NCBI RefSeq assembly: GCF_965363235.1
Contig: NC_134846.1
Coordinates: 93,056,571 to 93,120,570, forward strand
Origin: Mytilus galloprovincialis
Lineage: Eukaryota; Mollusca; Bivalvia; Mytilida; Mytilidae
Length of the DNA stretch: 64,000 nucleotides
Direction: 5' to 3'
Position 1 is the stretch's first letter. Every line of letters begins with the position of its first letter. Of this stretch, positions 51,401 to 62,335 are shown in pieces. The notes under the pieces were generated by a model that was not told where the DNA came from, made no database searches, and saw only the letters and a program-made list of their open reading frames with translations. The position numbers were made by a program, and so were the translations under genes.

Positions 51401-54400
51401 TTAGATGGAGATAACAATACTGAGAAAATGATTCAGATGATGAAATGGATAGAGAGAATGACTTTAATTAAGAACAATCAGAATATCAGAACTGGTCCCT
51501 CATTATTAATTTGTCCGTGGCAATAATAAAGTTATTTTTGGATAAAATATGTTATTATTTTTATTTTAGGATCAAATTGACAGATTTTTTAGGACTGGCT
51601 AAAATTTTGTAGGACTGACAAATAATCTTGCTTTGTCGGTCCCATGACCGATTGTTCAAACAAAGTTTTCGCGAAGTCTGAAAGTAACAACAAAGTCTAG
51701 TATTTGTATGCATAATGATACTCTTAAAATACGTCAACAACTAAGACTGATGGGGGAGGGGTCTACCAAAAATAAGCAAATAAACTTAGACTGATGAAGT
51801 TGTTAGGATTCAAAGTATTTATACATGTATATTTAATTAAGCTAAACCTGTTTTCATTTTATAGACCAAGGATGATGGCTTCATTTTCCCCGAGGGTGCT
51901 GGTCGACAACGAGGAAGATTTGAAATGGCGTTTGCACAAATTGGAGGATCAATCTTTGCAGGTATTTAATTGTTTAATCACAGGTAAAACTGCATAAAGT
52001 GTTAATAACTTAATAGGTAGTTTTGTTTGTAATTTTCATGTTAAATTTTAAAGACCTGAAAGAGTTTATGTACATGTAAATACTTCATTTGCTTGATTAG
52101 ATATAAAAACAAAATTAATCTAATAATAATTAAAATGTAGAGAGTCTTATAACAACAACACTTTAGGGACTGCTGCAGAAAATTTATTGATCGACATGTT
52201 TCGGTGCCTAGGGCACCGTCATCAGGATAAAATCAATACATAAAATCATGTTGAAGTAAAAAATCGGGTTGTTAAAATTTAAACGTCACAATGTTACAAT
52301 GGTAAGTAACGTTATTAATAGCAACGTACTGAATGTGAAAGTGAAAGTTCATTGGAAGTATGTAAATAAACTATAAAAAGAAATTAAAAAATAAAATGTT
52401 TTTGTTGTGAAAATGTTTGTTAAAATTATTCTGCCAACATGTGTTTGTCCTCTTGCATCGTGGAAAGAATAATACAATAAGTTGTCAGGCTGTGTATATA
52501 CTGTATAGGTTGTGTGGTCTGAATGTTCTGTTAACTTTCTTCCCCAAAATAGACGACATTTTATCAGCAATTCCGTACCATTTCGACTGGCTTCCCTTGG
52601 CCAGAGGTACTGCTTCCAATCGCGTCAGACTCACCAGGCGTTGGTTCACTTTCGTTTGTAATTGATTTGATTTTTTTATCGTGAACCCCTGCATTCCTTT
52701 TAAGGAACCGCCGTTGCAACCAGCGCTAATCATACTAGCCATTCGCACAGAGTAAACAAAGTTATATTTTATTGAGGCACCCACAGGAACCTTCCGAGAA
52801 TGCTGCCATCAACCACAAGAAAAGAAATCGATAATTACGGACCATCTTAACCCAAAACGAGCCTTAAGGAGGAAAAGAACAGTGATAGGAAATTATTTCT
52901 CTCTAACAGAATTCATTTGAAATTAAATGCACCCGATTTCGTATTCTTCAAATTCAATCTGATGCTCCCGAAAATATGTTAATCAAACATACAACCCTCG
53001 AGATACAACAACTTTTACAGATTACTGGCCATACCCGATAGTTTGATGAACGAACACATAGTTAAAATTCAACATAGACTAGTGATATTTATACTTTGTC
53101 CTTTACTTTCGGCGACCAAAACATTTTATAGCATTCCTGACGCGATTGGAAGCAGTACCTCTGGCCAAGGGAAGCCAGTCGAAATGGTACGGAATTGCTG
53201 ATAAAATGTCGTCTATTTTGGGGAAGAAAGTTAACAGAACATTCAGACCACACAACCTATACAGTATATACACAGCCTGACAACTTATTGTATTATTCTT
53301 TCCACGATGCAAGAGGACAAACACATGTTGGCAGAATAATTTTAACAAACATTTTCACAACAAAAACATTTTATTTTTTAATTTCTTTTTATAGTTTATT
53401 TACATACTTCCAATGAACTTTCACTTTCACATTCAGTACGTTGCTATTAATAACGTTACTTACCATTGTAACATTGTGACGTTTAAATTTTAACAACCCG
53501 ATTTTTTACTTCAACATGATTTTATGTATTGATTTTATCCTGATGACGGTGCCCTAGGCACCGAAACATGTCGATCAATAAATTTTCTGCAGCAGTCCCT
53601 AAAGTGTTGTTGTTATAAGACTCTCTACATAATAATAATTAATATACCAATTCTGAGTTTTTTACTTAATCTGGAAAGCAAATGTTTGTTCTGAGTCATT
53701 TCAATTCAGGAAAAAATCAAGAATAATGAAATCATTTTTGAGTTAGTGGAACAAATGTAGAATGTCAATTTAGCGGCAAAACAATAATGCATATGTATTA
53801 AGCTGTATATTTCAGAAGTTAGAAGACCTGATTGCTTAATACATGTACTTACTATAAAGATCCCTTTTGTTTCTATCTGTCACTTGTAACTTCTTTATCA
53901 TGCAATCAAAAATAAGAAGATTTCTTCCTAATTTTCATAATTTAGTCATGTGACTGTGACTAAATTATGTCTATGGGCTCATAACAAAATAACGTCAGCC
54001 AATCAGAAGACGTGTAACATCCAAAATTAAATTATTAACATATGTTAAGGTATTGTGGATTTATTTATTTTTTTGTGGATTAAAGAAAACTTTATAAATA
54101 TGTCATTGGTTCACTTTAATCCATGAAAATTGGTATTCAACAAATAATAATGAGTTTACAGTATAAACAATAATAAAGTCGACTCCAAAAAATGTCTTTA
54201 GTCAAAAAAGTAGAAATAGTACAGGTAACCAGGAACATATATATTGACGGGACTTGACACTACCTGATTGTAGTCGATTTTATTGTCGTGCCATCGTAAA
54301 TAAAGATACAATACGGAAACAGACATGTGTTAAAAACGGACTCACTATTATCCTAAAAATTTCTGATAATATCAATAATATGTCATTCCAACTAGTTTTA

Positions 54401-57400
54401 TAGTGATGCTAGTGTATCAAACTTGTATTCTGTCACTTCAAATTTGTTAAAATCGCAAGCAGTTCATCACAGAACTGTGCAGAATGCAAACAAGGTAATA
54501 AAAAAATGGTGGCCATTGCCGCAATGATTTACAAATTCCTAAACTATTATAAAACACTTCACATCAAATAAATCAAACTTATTTTAGTAATTTTATATGA
54601 CAAAATATATCTTCTTAATGATAAAACTTGTATTTCTTTACGATTATAGAATTATGTGGTTTATTTATTGAGCAGTTCCAATAGTTTTTCAGTCAGACGC
54701 TACCAAAATCCATAACTCTCGGGAAGTCTCGGGGAGTCCGAGATTTTTTCAATTTTATACTGAAAAGCGTTATAGATTCATTTCCCGTTAGTTATACTGT
54801 TCCCAGAGGTAACCATGCCAGCAATGCCATCTGGTAAATGACATCTGAAAGAGATTGAAGAAAAAAAACTTGATAAAAGAACCTATTATCTTATTGACAA
54901 GTTTTCATGTCATTATAAGTGTAATAAATGTTGAATTAAAATTAAAGGAGATTGATGTATACATATATTTATATAACAAACATGTTTGGAATTGATTTAT
55001 TCATTTTGGTTTAATTTCAAAGAGCAACCCGACAAACACAAAGATAGATATAAAAATACAAACTACATAAAACACACATGACAAACCCTGATGTGTTAAG
55101 CTCTTTATTTCCTTGAGTCTAAAATAATTTAGATAAATTAATATAGCAAAATTTATCGAAGAAGAAATATATACATATATCTTAACATAAACAAGTCTAA
55201 ATTGAAAACTACGTTCAAACCTATGATTGCGTTGGATAAAAACCGCAATTTTTATACGTGTGCATGTGAAACAAATTTAGTTGTAGAAGGGTCTAAATAC
55301 AGCACAAACAACATTTTCCAAAAGACCAAAAAAGTGAAAAAGTATATTTAAACAAAACACATTTGACTTACAGGTCAAACAACTGATGTCCTTAAACCCT
55401 GCTGACGGCCATGGCGATTGCCAAATAAAATTGATCACAAGATGTAACAAAATGGATCTTAACCCTTTCCTCCATTGACATTTTTTTTACACATACCTGA
55501 TTCGCATAGGATTTTTTCAATTAAAAAAAATCATCAGGTTTAAAGTATCAATGCATTGCAAAAAGGAATATTTCATCAATGAAATTCCAGTCAAATATTC
55601 TCTTGAATATCATTTTTATATTAGATACAAATTTTATAAGTTCTGATAAAGATTTTTCCTTGGTAAGACGTTTCAACTGAAGCACTACACAGGCGTCAAA
55701 AGGCGTCATTATGGAGTAAAGGGGGTGGCGTCAAAAAGCGTCATTATTGAGGAAAGGGTTAATATAATTTTAATACTAAACAGAAAACCGAATAAACTTG
55801 TGGCCAAGATGTTATGCCACAAACACAAGGTGTCAATATTTTTTTTGTACACCAGATCTAGATTTCCACAATATATATATAATATATATACTTGTTTGAT
55901 TTTCAGGTGGAGCAGCGGGTGGAATGAATGGTATTTATACTGGTTACAGAGAGATTAAAGGAGCTACAGACATGTCAACTGCTGTAAAGAGAACACAGTA
56001 AGGGTTACATGGCATTGAAATGACCTTCATAGTGTTATAACAGATGTTTTATATTTACATAAGCCCCATAGGGTTAATGATAAAAAGGAGCAATACTTTT
56101 TAGCCTTCTATAGCTATAACTTGCTAGTTGAAGTGAACCTTTATCTGATCAATCTGGTTTCAATTTTAAAAATAAAAAAGTTATTGTACTCTATTTATAT
56201 TATCCTTTATGATTGATTAGAAATTGTGATAGTATTTTATTAATGTTATATAGATGAAGAAGTGATGGTATTCAGCACAAGACGTATATTATATCACAGG
56301 TGTTTTCTTTAAAATATATACCAAGGGAGACAATTCATTCTTAGTTATCTTAATTTAGTTATCTTAATTTATTAACAGTTGACAATATTCACAAGTTTAC
56401 TAAACTGTTGGTCAAGACAAATTTAAACTACAAAATTAAGTTAGAAACCTCCAGAATAGAAAGAGACATTTTACTAAGTCACATAATACTCAAAAAGGAT
56501 ACCAGGACTAGCTTAAAACATTATGCATTTCAGGGTTAACACACCTGTATCGACTCTGTTTTCTCAAGAAAAAATATAAGATGCATAAACAAAATCAAGA
56601 CAACTACAAAATATGTTTGGTTCAAATTTTTTAAAGGAAGTTTTATATATAGCTAGCTAAGGTAGACAAAACTGTTTGTTGAAAAATGTATTTTCCTTTC
56701 TAGACTTGGAGAGAGAGTTTCATAAAATTGAATGAAATGTTAATAAAGAAATAATTTAATGTAATGAATTCCTTGAAAAATGGATGTACAGCTTTTTGCA
56801 ATCAAGTCTGAAAGGCTGGCTCACAGTATATATTAATTACTTCTTTTTATATTACAGGATGTTAAATTTTATAGGTAAAAGAGGAGCAGCATCAGCACAG
56901 TCAGTAGGTGTAATAGGTAGGTTGATTGTCTTACCCTGGAATTATTGGAATCACTAGGGGGGGGGGGGGCAATGTATTACCCTACTTTTACCATGGAATG
57001 AGCAGAGTCACTAGGGGGCATTTAATGTAACCTCATCCCCTAATCAGCTTTTGGAAAGGTGTTAACTGTTGAGACAAGTTATCTTCTGACACATATCAAG
57101 AAATTTTGTTAGGCATAGAATGAATGTTACAGTGGAGAAGTATTAAGATTATGTGTTTTCTGTTCAATATTACGTTTAAAAAAAAATATTACGTTTAAAA
57201 AAAAAAGTTTTCTGTTTCAGCTTTGTTGTACAGTTTATTTGGCGTGGGATTACAGTTAGCACGAGGTGAAGATGATGAATACAATACAATAACAGCAGTG
57301 ACTGCTACCGGTCTGCTATACAAATCTGCAGGTAAGGACAGGTCCAGCAAATACTCAAAACCTTAGTAAAAATATCACATTACCGGATATATTCTATTTT

Positions 57401-58000
57401 CTACTTAACATCACAAAAATACAGAAAATTCAAAAAGGAAAGTCTGTAATCAAATGGCAAAATGAAAAGCTCAAACACATCAAACGAATCGATAACAACT
57501 GTCATATTCCTGACCTTGGAAGAGGCATTTTTTTATGCAGAAAATGTTGGATTAAACCTGGTTTTAAAGCTTGCTAAACCTCTCAATTGTATGAAAACTG
57601 CATTAATTATATTGACAATTGTGTGTGAACAAAACAAATTGACATTATAGGTGTAAATGTTTTAAGTACAAAACAACCCTTTTCACACTCTGTTATTTTT
57701 ATCAGCTTTTTGCATAAACATGATGGTTAAATGAATATTTATTCATGATATTTAATATTTAAAACTGATTTTCCTCTATTATTCAATTAGACTGTTTAAG
57801 AAAGAGGCTTTAATTTTGATTTAATAAAAATTAAAATTAAAATTGAAATATGTTAAAGTTCATCAAATTATTATTTATATTTTCCAGGTGGACTCCGGAA
57901 GTCCTTAATAGGAGGAGGAGTTGGACTTGGTATAGCAGCAGCCTATGTTTTATTTATGAAATCAGACACTTTCAAATCATACATGACCAGAAGTAGATAG
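48376..58000 (+). CDS. TIMM23: Mitochondrial import inner membrane translocase subunit Tim23
   Basis: Seven coding exons (48376-48448, 50463-50527, 51865-51961, 55907-55997, 56858-56916, 57221-57331, 57888-58000) total 609 bp and 202 aa; human is 209. Tim23 is part of the TIM23 complex that takes presequence proteins across and into the mitochondrial inner membrane. Residues 1-60 are the soluble intermembrane-space part: a short N-terminus, then MSPYMNFDPKYLP, matching human LSPYLNVDPRYL. RQRGRFEMAFAQIGGSIFAG opens the Tim17/22/23 membrane domain, with four hydrophobic segments rich in G.xxx.G spacing: GGAAGGMNGIYTGYREIKGA, the SVGVIALLYSLFGVGL region, ITAVTATGLLYKSAGGLRKS and GGGVGLGIAAAYVLF. 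The start is the first ATG of the exon that gives this N-terminus. Confidence 0.96.
48682..48871. mobile_element. Foldback MITE, TAGTCCAAATAATT ends, 9-bp target duplication
   Basis: TAGTCCAAATAATTATGACG is mirrored at the right end. GGATATTGG flanks both sides (48673-48681, 48872-48880). The left arm is itself duplicated in tandem. The 9-bp duplication suggests a Mutator-like element. In TIMM23 intron 1. Confidence 0.9.
49047..49882. mobile_element. 836-bp Mutator-like element with ~285-bp inverted repeats
   Basis: The ends are TAGTCCGAGATTACTCTGAC and its mirror. ATCCTAAGT flanks both sides (49038-49046, 49883-49891). The arms extend inward to about 49333 and 49600. The centre of about 265 bp has no coding frame. 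It shares the TAGTCC start and the 9-bp duplication with the MITE at 48682. Confidence 0.92.
49892..50462. other. TIMM23 intron 1, last part
   Basis: No feature recognised apart from GGGGAGTGACTTC / GGGGACAACGAG blocks at 49919-49950. AT-rich toward exon 2. Confidence 0.4.
50463..50527 (+). CDS. TIMM23: TIMM23 coding exon 2
   Basis: VTSGPAGSIMSPYMNFDPKY then LP. Acceptor CTTTACAG, donor GTAAGT. Confidence 0.95.
51101..51682. mobile_element. Degraded DNA element with CAGAGTTCGTGAAAA ends
   Basis: CAGAGTTCGTGAAAATGGTC near 51101 is imperfectly mirrored by TTTTCGCGAAGTCTG near 51682. GGTCGGTCC and CGGTCCCATGACCG blocks lie inside both ends. No transposase and no clean target duplication. Confidence 0.45.
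51865..51961 (+). CDS. TIMM23: TIMM23 coding exon 3
   Basis: TKDDGFIFPEGAGRQRGRFE then MAFAQIGGSIFA. Acceptor TTTTATAG, donor GTATTT. It includes the start of the first membrane segment. The following 3.9-kb intron holds a hammerhead-bearing element and a piggyBac-type MITE. Confidence 0.95.
52186..52237 (-). ncRNA. Hammerhead-ribozyme-like motif, left arm
   Basis: The same 52-base motif as at 53528-53579, on the opposite strand of the left arm. The two copies face outward: each would transcribe from the centre toward its end. Confidence 0.6.
53528..53579 (+). ncRNA. Hammerhead-ribozyme-like motif, right arm
   Basis: The CTGATGA box is at 53540-53546. A 7-bp helix (53547-53553 with 53557-53563, loop CTA) is followed by GAAAC and the cleavage-type triplet GTC at 53570-53572. 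Helix I pairs ATC (53537-53539) with GAT (53573-53575), and ATTG (53528-53531) with CAAT (53576-53579). Helix III is minimal. One base is extra: either G at 53563 pairs in helix II, or it serves as the conserved G of GAAA and a C is left unpaired. Activity is therefore uncertain. Confidence 0.6.
53643..55458. other. TIMM23 intron 3, middle
   Basis: AT-rich. A weak copy of the TGTGGATT-type element ends is at about 54050-54165. No gene seen. Confidence 0.45.
55463..55758. mobile_element. piggyBac-type MITE with TTAA target sites
   Basis: CCCTTTCCTCCATTGACA at the left and its imperfect mirror GTCATTATTGAGGAAAGGG at the right. TTAA is on both sides (55459-55462, 55759-55762). A further GGCGTCATTATGGAGTAAAG half-copy lies just inside the right end. 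In TIMM23 intron 3, about 150 bp before exon 4. Confidence 0.85.
55907..55997 (+). CDS. TIMM23: TIMM23 coding exon 4
   Basis: GGAAGGMNGIYTGYREIKGA then TDMSTAVKRTQ. Acceptor ATTTTCAG, donor GTAAGG. Confidence 0.95.
55998..56857. other. TIMM23 intron 4, nothing recognised
   Basis: AT-rich intron without repeat structure, apart from a doubled TTAGTTATCTTAATTTA at 56342-56372. Confidence 0.45.
56858..56916 (+). CDS. TIMM23: TIMM23 coding exon 5
   Basis: MLNFIGKRGAASAQSVGVI. Acceptor TATTACAG, donor GTAGGT. Matches human LNMVTRQGALWANTLGSLA. Confidence 0.95.
57221..57331 (+). CDS. TIMM23: TIMM23 coding exon 6
   Basis: ALLYSLFGVGLQLARGEDDE then YNTITAVTATGLLYKSA. Acceptor CTGTTTCAG, donor GTAAGG. 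RGEDDEYNT corresponds to human RGAEDDLNT. Confidence 0.96.
57888..58000 (+). CDS. TIMM23: TIMM23 coding exon 7
   Basis: GGLRKSLIGGGVGLGIAAAY then VLFMKSDTFKSYMTRSR and TAG at 57998-58000. Acceptor TTTTCCAG. Confidence 0.96.
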
Positions 58001-58315
58001 AACTGTCAACAAAAATGAATGGGTGTATATGTGTATGGTGTTGTAAATACATGAGTTTATGAATGTGTATGGTGTAGTGTATACATGTGTGGATGTATGT
58101 ATATGTGTGGTGTATACATATGTTTGTATGTTTTATTTTCATGTGTGAATGAATGCAAGTTGTGTGTGTATGATTGATATGAGATATGTATTTTTAAAAA
58201 GTTTATAACTAAACTGTACTTGATGTAAGGAATTTTGAATGATTCTTTATTGTCAAATAAGTAAAATATGATACTTGTTAAAGATTAACTTGAACTGTTG
58301 TCTTTTACTCTGTAG

Positions 58316-58511
58316 AATAAAGATATTTAACACATTTAAATCTCAGTACTACTCTAAACTCCAAGCAGAAGATTATCAGTAATTTGTAAATGTTAAGATT
58401 TCCATAAAGTTTTATGTAAAACCTGTAAATAAATGTGATATTAGATTGTTGTTTAGATTAATATTTAACTGATCTCTCTGTCTTGTCTGAAGTGAAATAG
58501 AATCAAATAAA
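58316..58511 (+). promoter_or_regulatory. TIMM23 polyadenylation signals (three AATAAA)
   Basis: AATAAA occurs at 58316-58321, 58428-58433 and 58506-58511, so 3' UTRs of roughly 330 to 530 bp are likely. A TG/TA-rich stretch (58021-58170) lies between the stop codon and the first signal. Confidence 0.6.
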
Positions 58512-59057
58512 TGATGAAAGAATCAGTTCCTGTATTCCTGTCCTGGATACTTGCCATTGGTATTTAAGCAAACAACAAGTTGTCTATCAATAATTATTGA
58601 TTTGGATGAGATTTTAATTTGTTTTGATATCTGTTCTATTTCATATATAAGTTGTATTGAACTAAAAAAGTTAAACAAGAAAGAAATATCTATGAAATTA
58701 TTAAAAAGGATATTCATGATTGTTTCTATATATTGCTAATTTCTGAACTTAAGAATGAACATAAAAACCTCATAGTCAATACATTGAATTTTCAAAGCTT
58801 CAAATCATTTTCCTGGAGGTTTGCTAATTGGATACATAAGAAGGGCAATTTAAAGGGAAATCACACTATTGTTTATACGCATCGCTCTCGGCGCCGCTAT
58901 AGTGTCGTGGCCGTATTATGACGTCGCCGTTTTCGATTCCGTCGCAGTGGTTGCTAAATTCTAAAATGGCGGCCCGCTCGAAGGGACGTTTCACTAAAGC
59001 AAAAGAAAGCAAACCATGTTTTTATTTAAGTGCAACAATAAAAATGCTACTTGAAAT

Positions 59058-59160
59058 GGAAGGCCGTACGGTGACATATAGTTGTTAATGTCTGTGTCAT
59101 TTTGGTCTCTTGTGGACAGTTGTCTCATTGGCAATCATACCACATCTTCTTTTTTTATAC
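59058..59160 (+). mobile_element. SINE-type repeat tail, copy 7
   Basis: GGAAGGCCGTACGGTGACAT, GTCATTTTGGTCTCTTGTGG, CAGTTGTCTCATTGGCAATC and CACATCTTC then T-run. The best preserved tail in the window. Confidence 0.75.
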
Positions 59161-59214
59161 AATCACAATGTATGGCAACAAAAATAGCCGATAGTGGTCT
59201 TGATATGGTCTTGA

Positions 59215-59660
59215 TATGAATTACCGTCCGCTCAACTCATTTTTGTATATAAAAAAAAACCTTTAAGTTTACTGTAAAGTTTATATATTATTTCAAATAA
59301 AATATTTATTGATCTCGCAGATTTCTTAGTTGTATGAAAAACTATTGTAAAACAAAAGAGATATTAAAACTTTTTGTCGATCAGTTCAATATAATCAACA
59401 CGTAAATTGGCGAATAAGAAATCCGTCCGGTCAAAATTTTTTTGTAGAAAAACAATTTGTTTTACTATAAGATTTACATTTTCATATAAGATAACTATTA
59501 ATCTTGCAGATTTATTAGTGGTATGAAAAAATATTGGAAATCAAAAGAGATATTAACACTTTTTGTCGATGTAAAGCGTACGTAGAGTGAAATCCGTCCG
59601 GGCAATTTTTTTTTGCTCAAAAATATTTTTTAAACAATTTTTGTTAGATTTTCATAAAAA
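59215..59660. repeat. Degenerate ~185-bp tandem repeat, about 2.5 units
   Basis: CCGTCCG recurs at about 59226, 59424 and 59587. TCTTGCAGATTT / TCTCGCAGATTT and CAAAAGAGATATTAA recur in the same order with CTTTTTGTCGAT. Confidence 0.8.
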
Positions 59661-60109
59661 ATAGTCTTGTATCTCTAAGGTATTCAAATATTAAAATAAT
59701 CTATCAAATAACAAGAAAGTTCCGGTGAATATCCTGTCTCGTCCTGTCATTAGTGTAACCCAGCTGTTGGCAGCATATCGACGCGATGCGGTATGTGGGA
59801 TTCAGCGTATATTTTCCGGAAAAAACTAACAATATATTATTACCAAGAAAAACAGCGTGTAAGCGTACAGCGTCTAGAACTTGTAGTTTTCTGTCAAGCA
59901 TAGGGACATAAACAAGAACAAGGAGTTTCTGTCGACTGTAAGTTTTCTCATATCACATGAAACCTCATTACTATATAGTCTTCTATATTACAGGCTTAAA
60001 CAATTCATCCAAACTTAATTTCACATTTGTATTTATCCGACTTAGCCGGTCGGGTTATACAAAGAAGGGTCAAAATTCATAAGTCAATATGTTCTAGGTC
60101 TGAATATAT

Positions 60110-60245
60110 TAAAAAGAAGATGTGTTATCGGATTGCCAATGAGACAACTATCCACAAAAGACCAAAATGATCCAGACATTTACAACAATATGTTACCGTA
60201 CGGCCATTAACAATGAGCAAAGCCCATACCACATAGTCAGCTATA
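60110..60245 (-). mobile_element. SINE-type repeat, copy 8, inverted
   Basis: AAGAAGATGTGTTATCGGATTGCCAATGAGACAACT read on the plus strand is the mirrored tail, followed by TACCGTACGGCC and CAATGAGCAAAGCCCATACC. Confidence 0.75.
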
Positions 60246-60656
60246 TCTATTTAACTTGCCACTGGCCGTTAATGTGTGAAATGTTTGAAATATTATTTAT
60301 TTCACATGTGACGACAGAAATTATCCAAGTGTCATCCATCTTTCCCAAAATATTCCTTTGGTATCTTACGTCTCTCTTTCCCTCTATTTTTTTCTTTAAC
60401 TTTTGGGGAGGTGGAGCACAAATACATGAACACGAGTGATTTCTAGAGTAATCATATATTTGTTGAAATATATCAAACGTTATTTAAGAATAACGCCAGT
60501 TAAAATTCACTGTAAGAAGCATACAAAATTTTACATCGGTTGCTAGCTGTCGAAATCAATGAAAAATTAGCACCGTAATATAAAATAAATCATACTCAAT
60601 CTTTCTTTAATGCTTTATAGTTTAAGCACCAAAAAAATATATGTTGTTGTATTTCT

Positions 60657-60712
60657 TCAAACTGTAGCTACATGCAACAAACTGTAGCTACATGCAACAA
60701 ACTGTACGACCA
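60657..60712 (+). repeat. 21-bp direct repeat AAACTGTAGCTACATGCAAC
   Basis: Two perfect copies and the start of a third (AAACTGTACG). No coding role. Confidence 0.85.
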
Positions 60713-61177
60713 GCAGATTAAAACATACGACCACTAGACGTCATAGCAATATGGGAATATCAAACACTATGCCTAGTTATTTTGGTCCTATTGATGACCA
60801 CAACACCAAAAGTTCCACACTGTATATTTGGTTTTACAAGTCACCGACAAGAGAAATATTTAACACACAAATACATGTATTTATGTAGAGTAACATATCT
60901 TTCAGAGTGCTAAACTGTAACCATCAAACCAGGGTCCGTCTTGTAAAAGAGTGTTCAACTCATATAGAAAAATGTTTTTGTGCTGAATTTCGTGTAATAT
61001 TTGCCACTGAAATATTTACAAAAATAAAGAAAAAAGACGGGGGAAAAACAAAACAAAAACTGGTTGTTTAGATGTAAGTGTGTGTTCAGATCTCTCAATG
61101 TGATCACTTGCCTTTCAAAAAACAGTGAAATACAGAGATTGTCGGAATCCCATCATGACTGAAAAGGACAACAATTT

Positions 61178-61842
61178 TTGTCGAGCCTTCGACTTTAGTC
61201 GAAAAAGGGAGACATAGCGATCCTACATTCTATCGGCGTCGGCGTCCACAAATATTCACTCTGTGGTTAAAGTTTTTGAAATTTGAATAACTTTCTTAAA
61301 CTATTCTGGATTTCTACCAAACTTTGACAGAAGCTTGTTTATGATCATAAGACAGTATCCAGAAGTAAATTTTGAAAAAAGAATATCCATTTTTTCCGTA
61401 TTTTACTTATAAATAGACTTAGGTTTTCTGCCAGGGTACAACACATTTACTCTGTGATTGTATTTTTTTCTAAATTTTAATAACTTTCTTATACTATTCT
61501 GGATTTGTATCAAACTTGGACTGAAGCTTGTTTATGATTAAATTTATGATTAGCTATTGTCTTGAAGGAAATTTTGTTCCTGTTTATCCGTATTTTACTT
61601 ATAAATGACCTTAGTTTTTCTTCCAGTTAATATTACATACAGTCTACAGTTAAAGTTTTAAAAAACATTTATTAGATTCATAAACTATCCTTAATTTTTA
61701 CCAATCTTGGACAGAAGCTTCTTACAATGAAAAGATAGTATCGAGCGGAATATTCTTATTGATTTTTCCCCCTCATTTTTGTTGAGGGATTAACAGCAAA
61801 AGAAGGCAAGACACTTGGTTCCGCGGAACCCTTGCGATTTTG
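61178..61842 (+). mobile_element. Dispersed repeat starting TTGTCGAGCCTTCGACTTTA
   Basis: A short hairpin (TCGAGCCTTCGACTTTAGTCGA) opens the element. The body repeats ACTATTCTGGATTTCTACCA and GAAGCTTGTTTATGATCA about three times. It ends AAGGCAAGACACTTGGTTCC. The fragment at 3305-3720 is the same family. Confidence 0.75.
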
Positions 61843-62224
61843 TTTTAATACAAAGGCAGCTGATTTTCTCTTGATACCTTGGTTCTTTTAGTCTTTTTAA
61901 GAATAATGGCCAACATTATATATCAGAGTGTTGAAAATGGCACACACAATTAATCAGTTATTTTCAAATTACCTATTATTAATCCGTATTGGGAAACAAA
62001 AGTATATATACCATATTGAAACATAAATGTTATAAAAGAATATACATTCAAAGAAAAAGAGGTGCACCAACAGAAAATAGAAACTGCAATCTTTCTCTTA
62101 ATTTCATCGGACATACAATAATACAATACTAATTTATTAACATCTCACCATCAATAATATCGGATCTCAAAATTTTAACTCTTACCAAAATTTCTCATAC
62201 TATCTCACAGTAATACTATAACTT

Positions 62225-62335
62225 GGAAGTTCTAAGCGGAACTCGAGCTTTATCTAGAACTCTTACTCGAGTTAATTTTCGAACTCAAAATGATACTCGA
62301 ACTTCAACTCAAAATCTAACTGGAACTCGAACTCA
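62225..62335 (+). repeat. Degenerate AACTCGAACT repeat
   Basis: About ten imperfect copies of a 10-12-bp unit built on aactcgaact/ctcgag. Confidence 0.7.

Larger units (their letters stand above)
52137..53628. mobile_element. 1.5-kb element with 492-bp near-identical inverted arms (Penelope-like or retrozyme-type)
   Basis: Arms 52137-52628 and 53137-53628 are reverse complements of equal length. They give identical 73-residue shadow translations, so they are nearly identical. A 508-bp unique centre lies between. TAATAATAATTAA flanks both sides (52121-52133, 53630-53642), a likely 13-bp target duplication with 1-3 extra bases. Each arm has a hammerhead-like motif. Penelope-like elements are known to carry hammerheads in their terminal repeats and to have variable target duplications. 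No reverse transcriptase or GIY-YIG frame is seen, so this would be a non-autonomous form. Confidence 0.8.

Noticed and set aside
52349..53416. 73- to 99-residue frames in the inverted-arm element as a transposon protein
   Set aside because: Identical frames appear in both arms because the arms are copies. No reverse transcriptase, endonuclease or DDE motif is visible.
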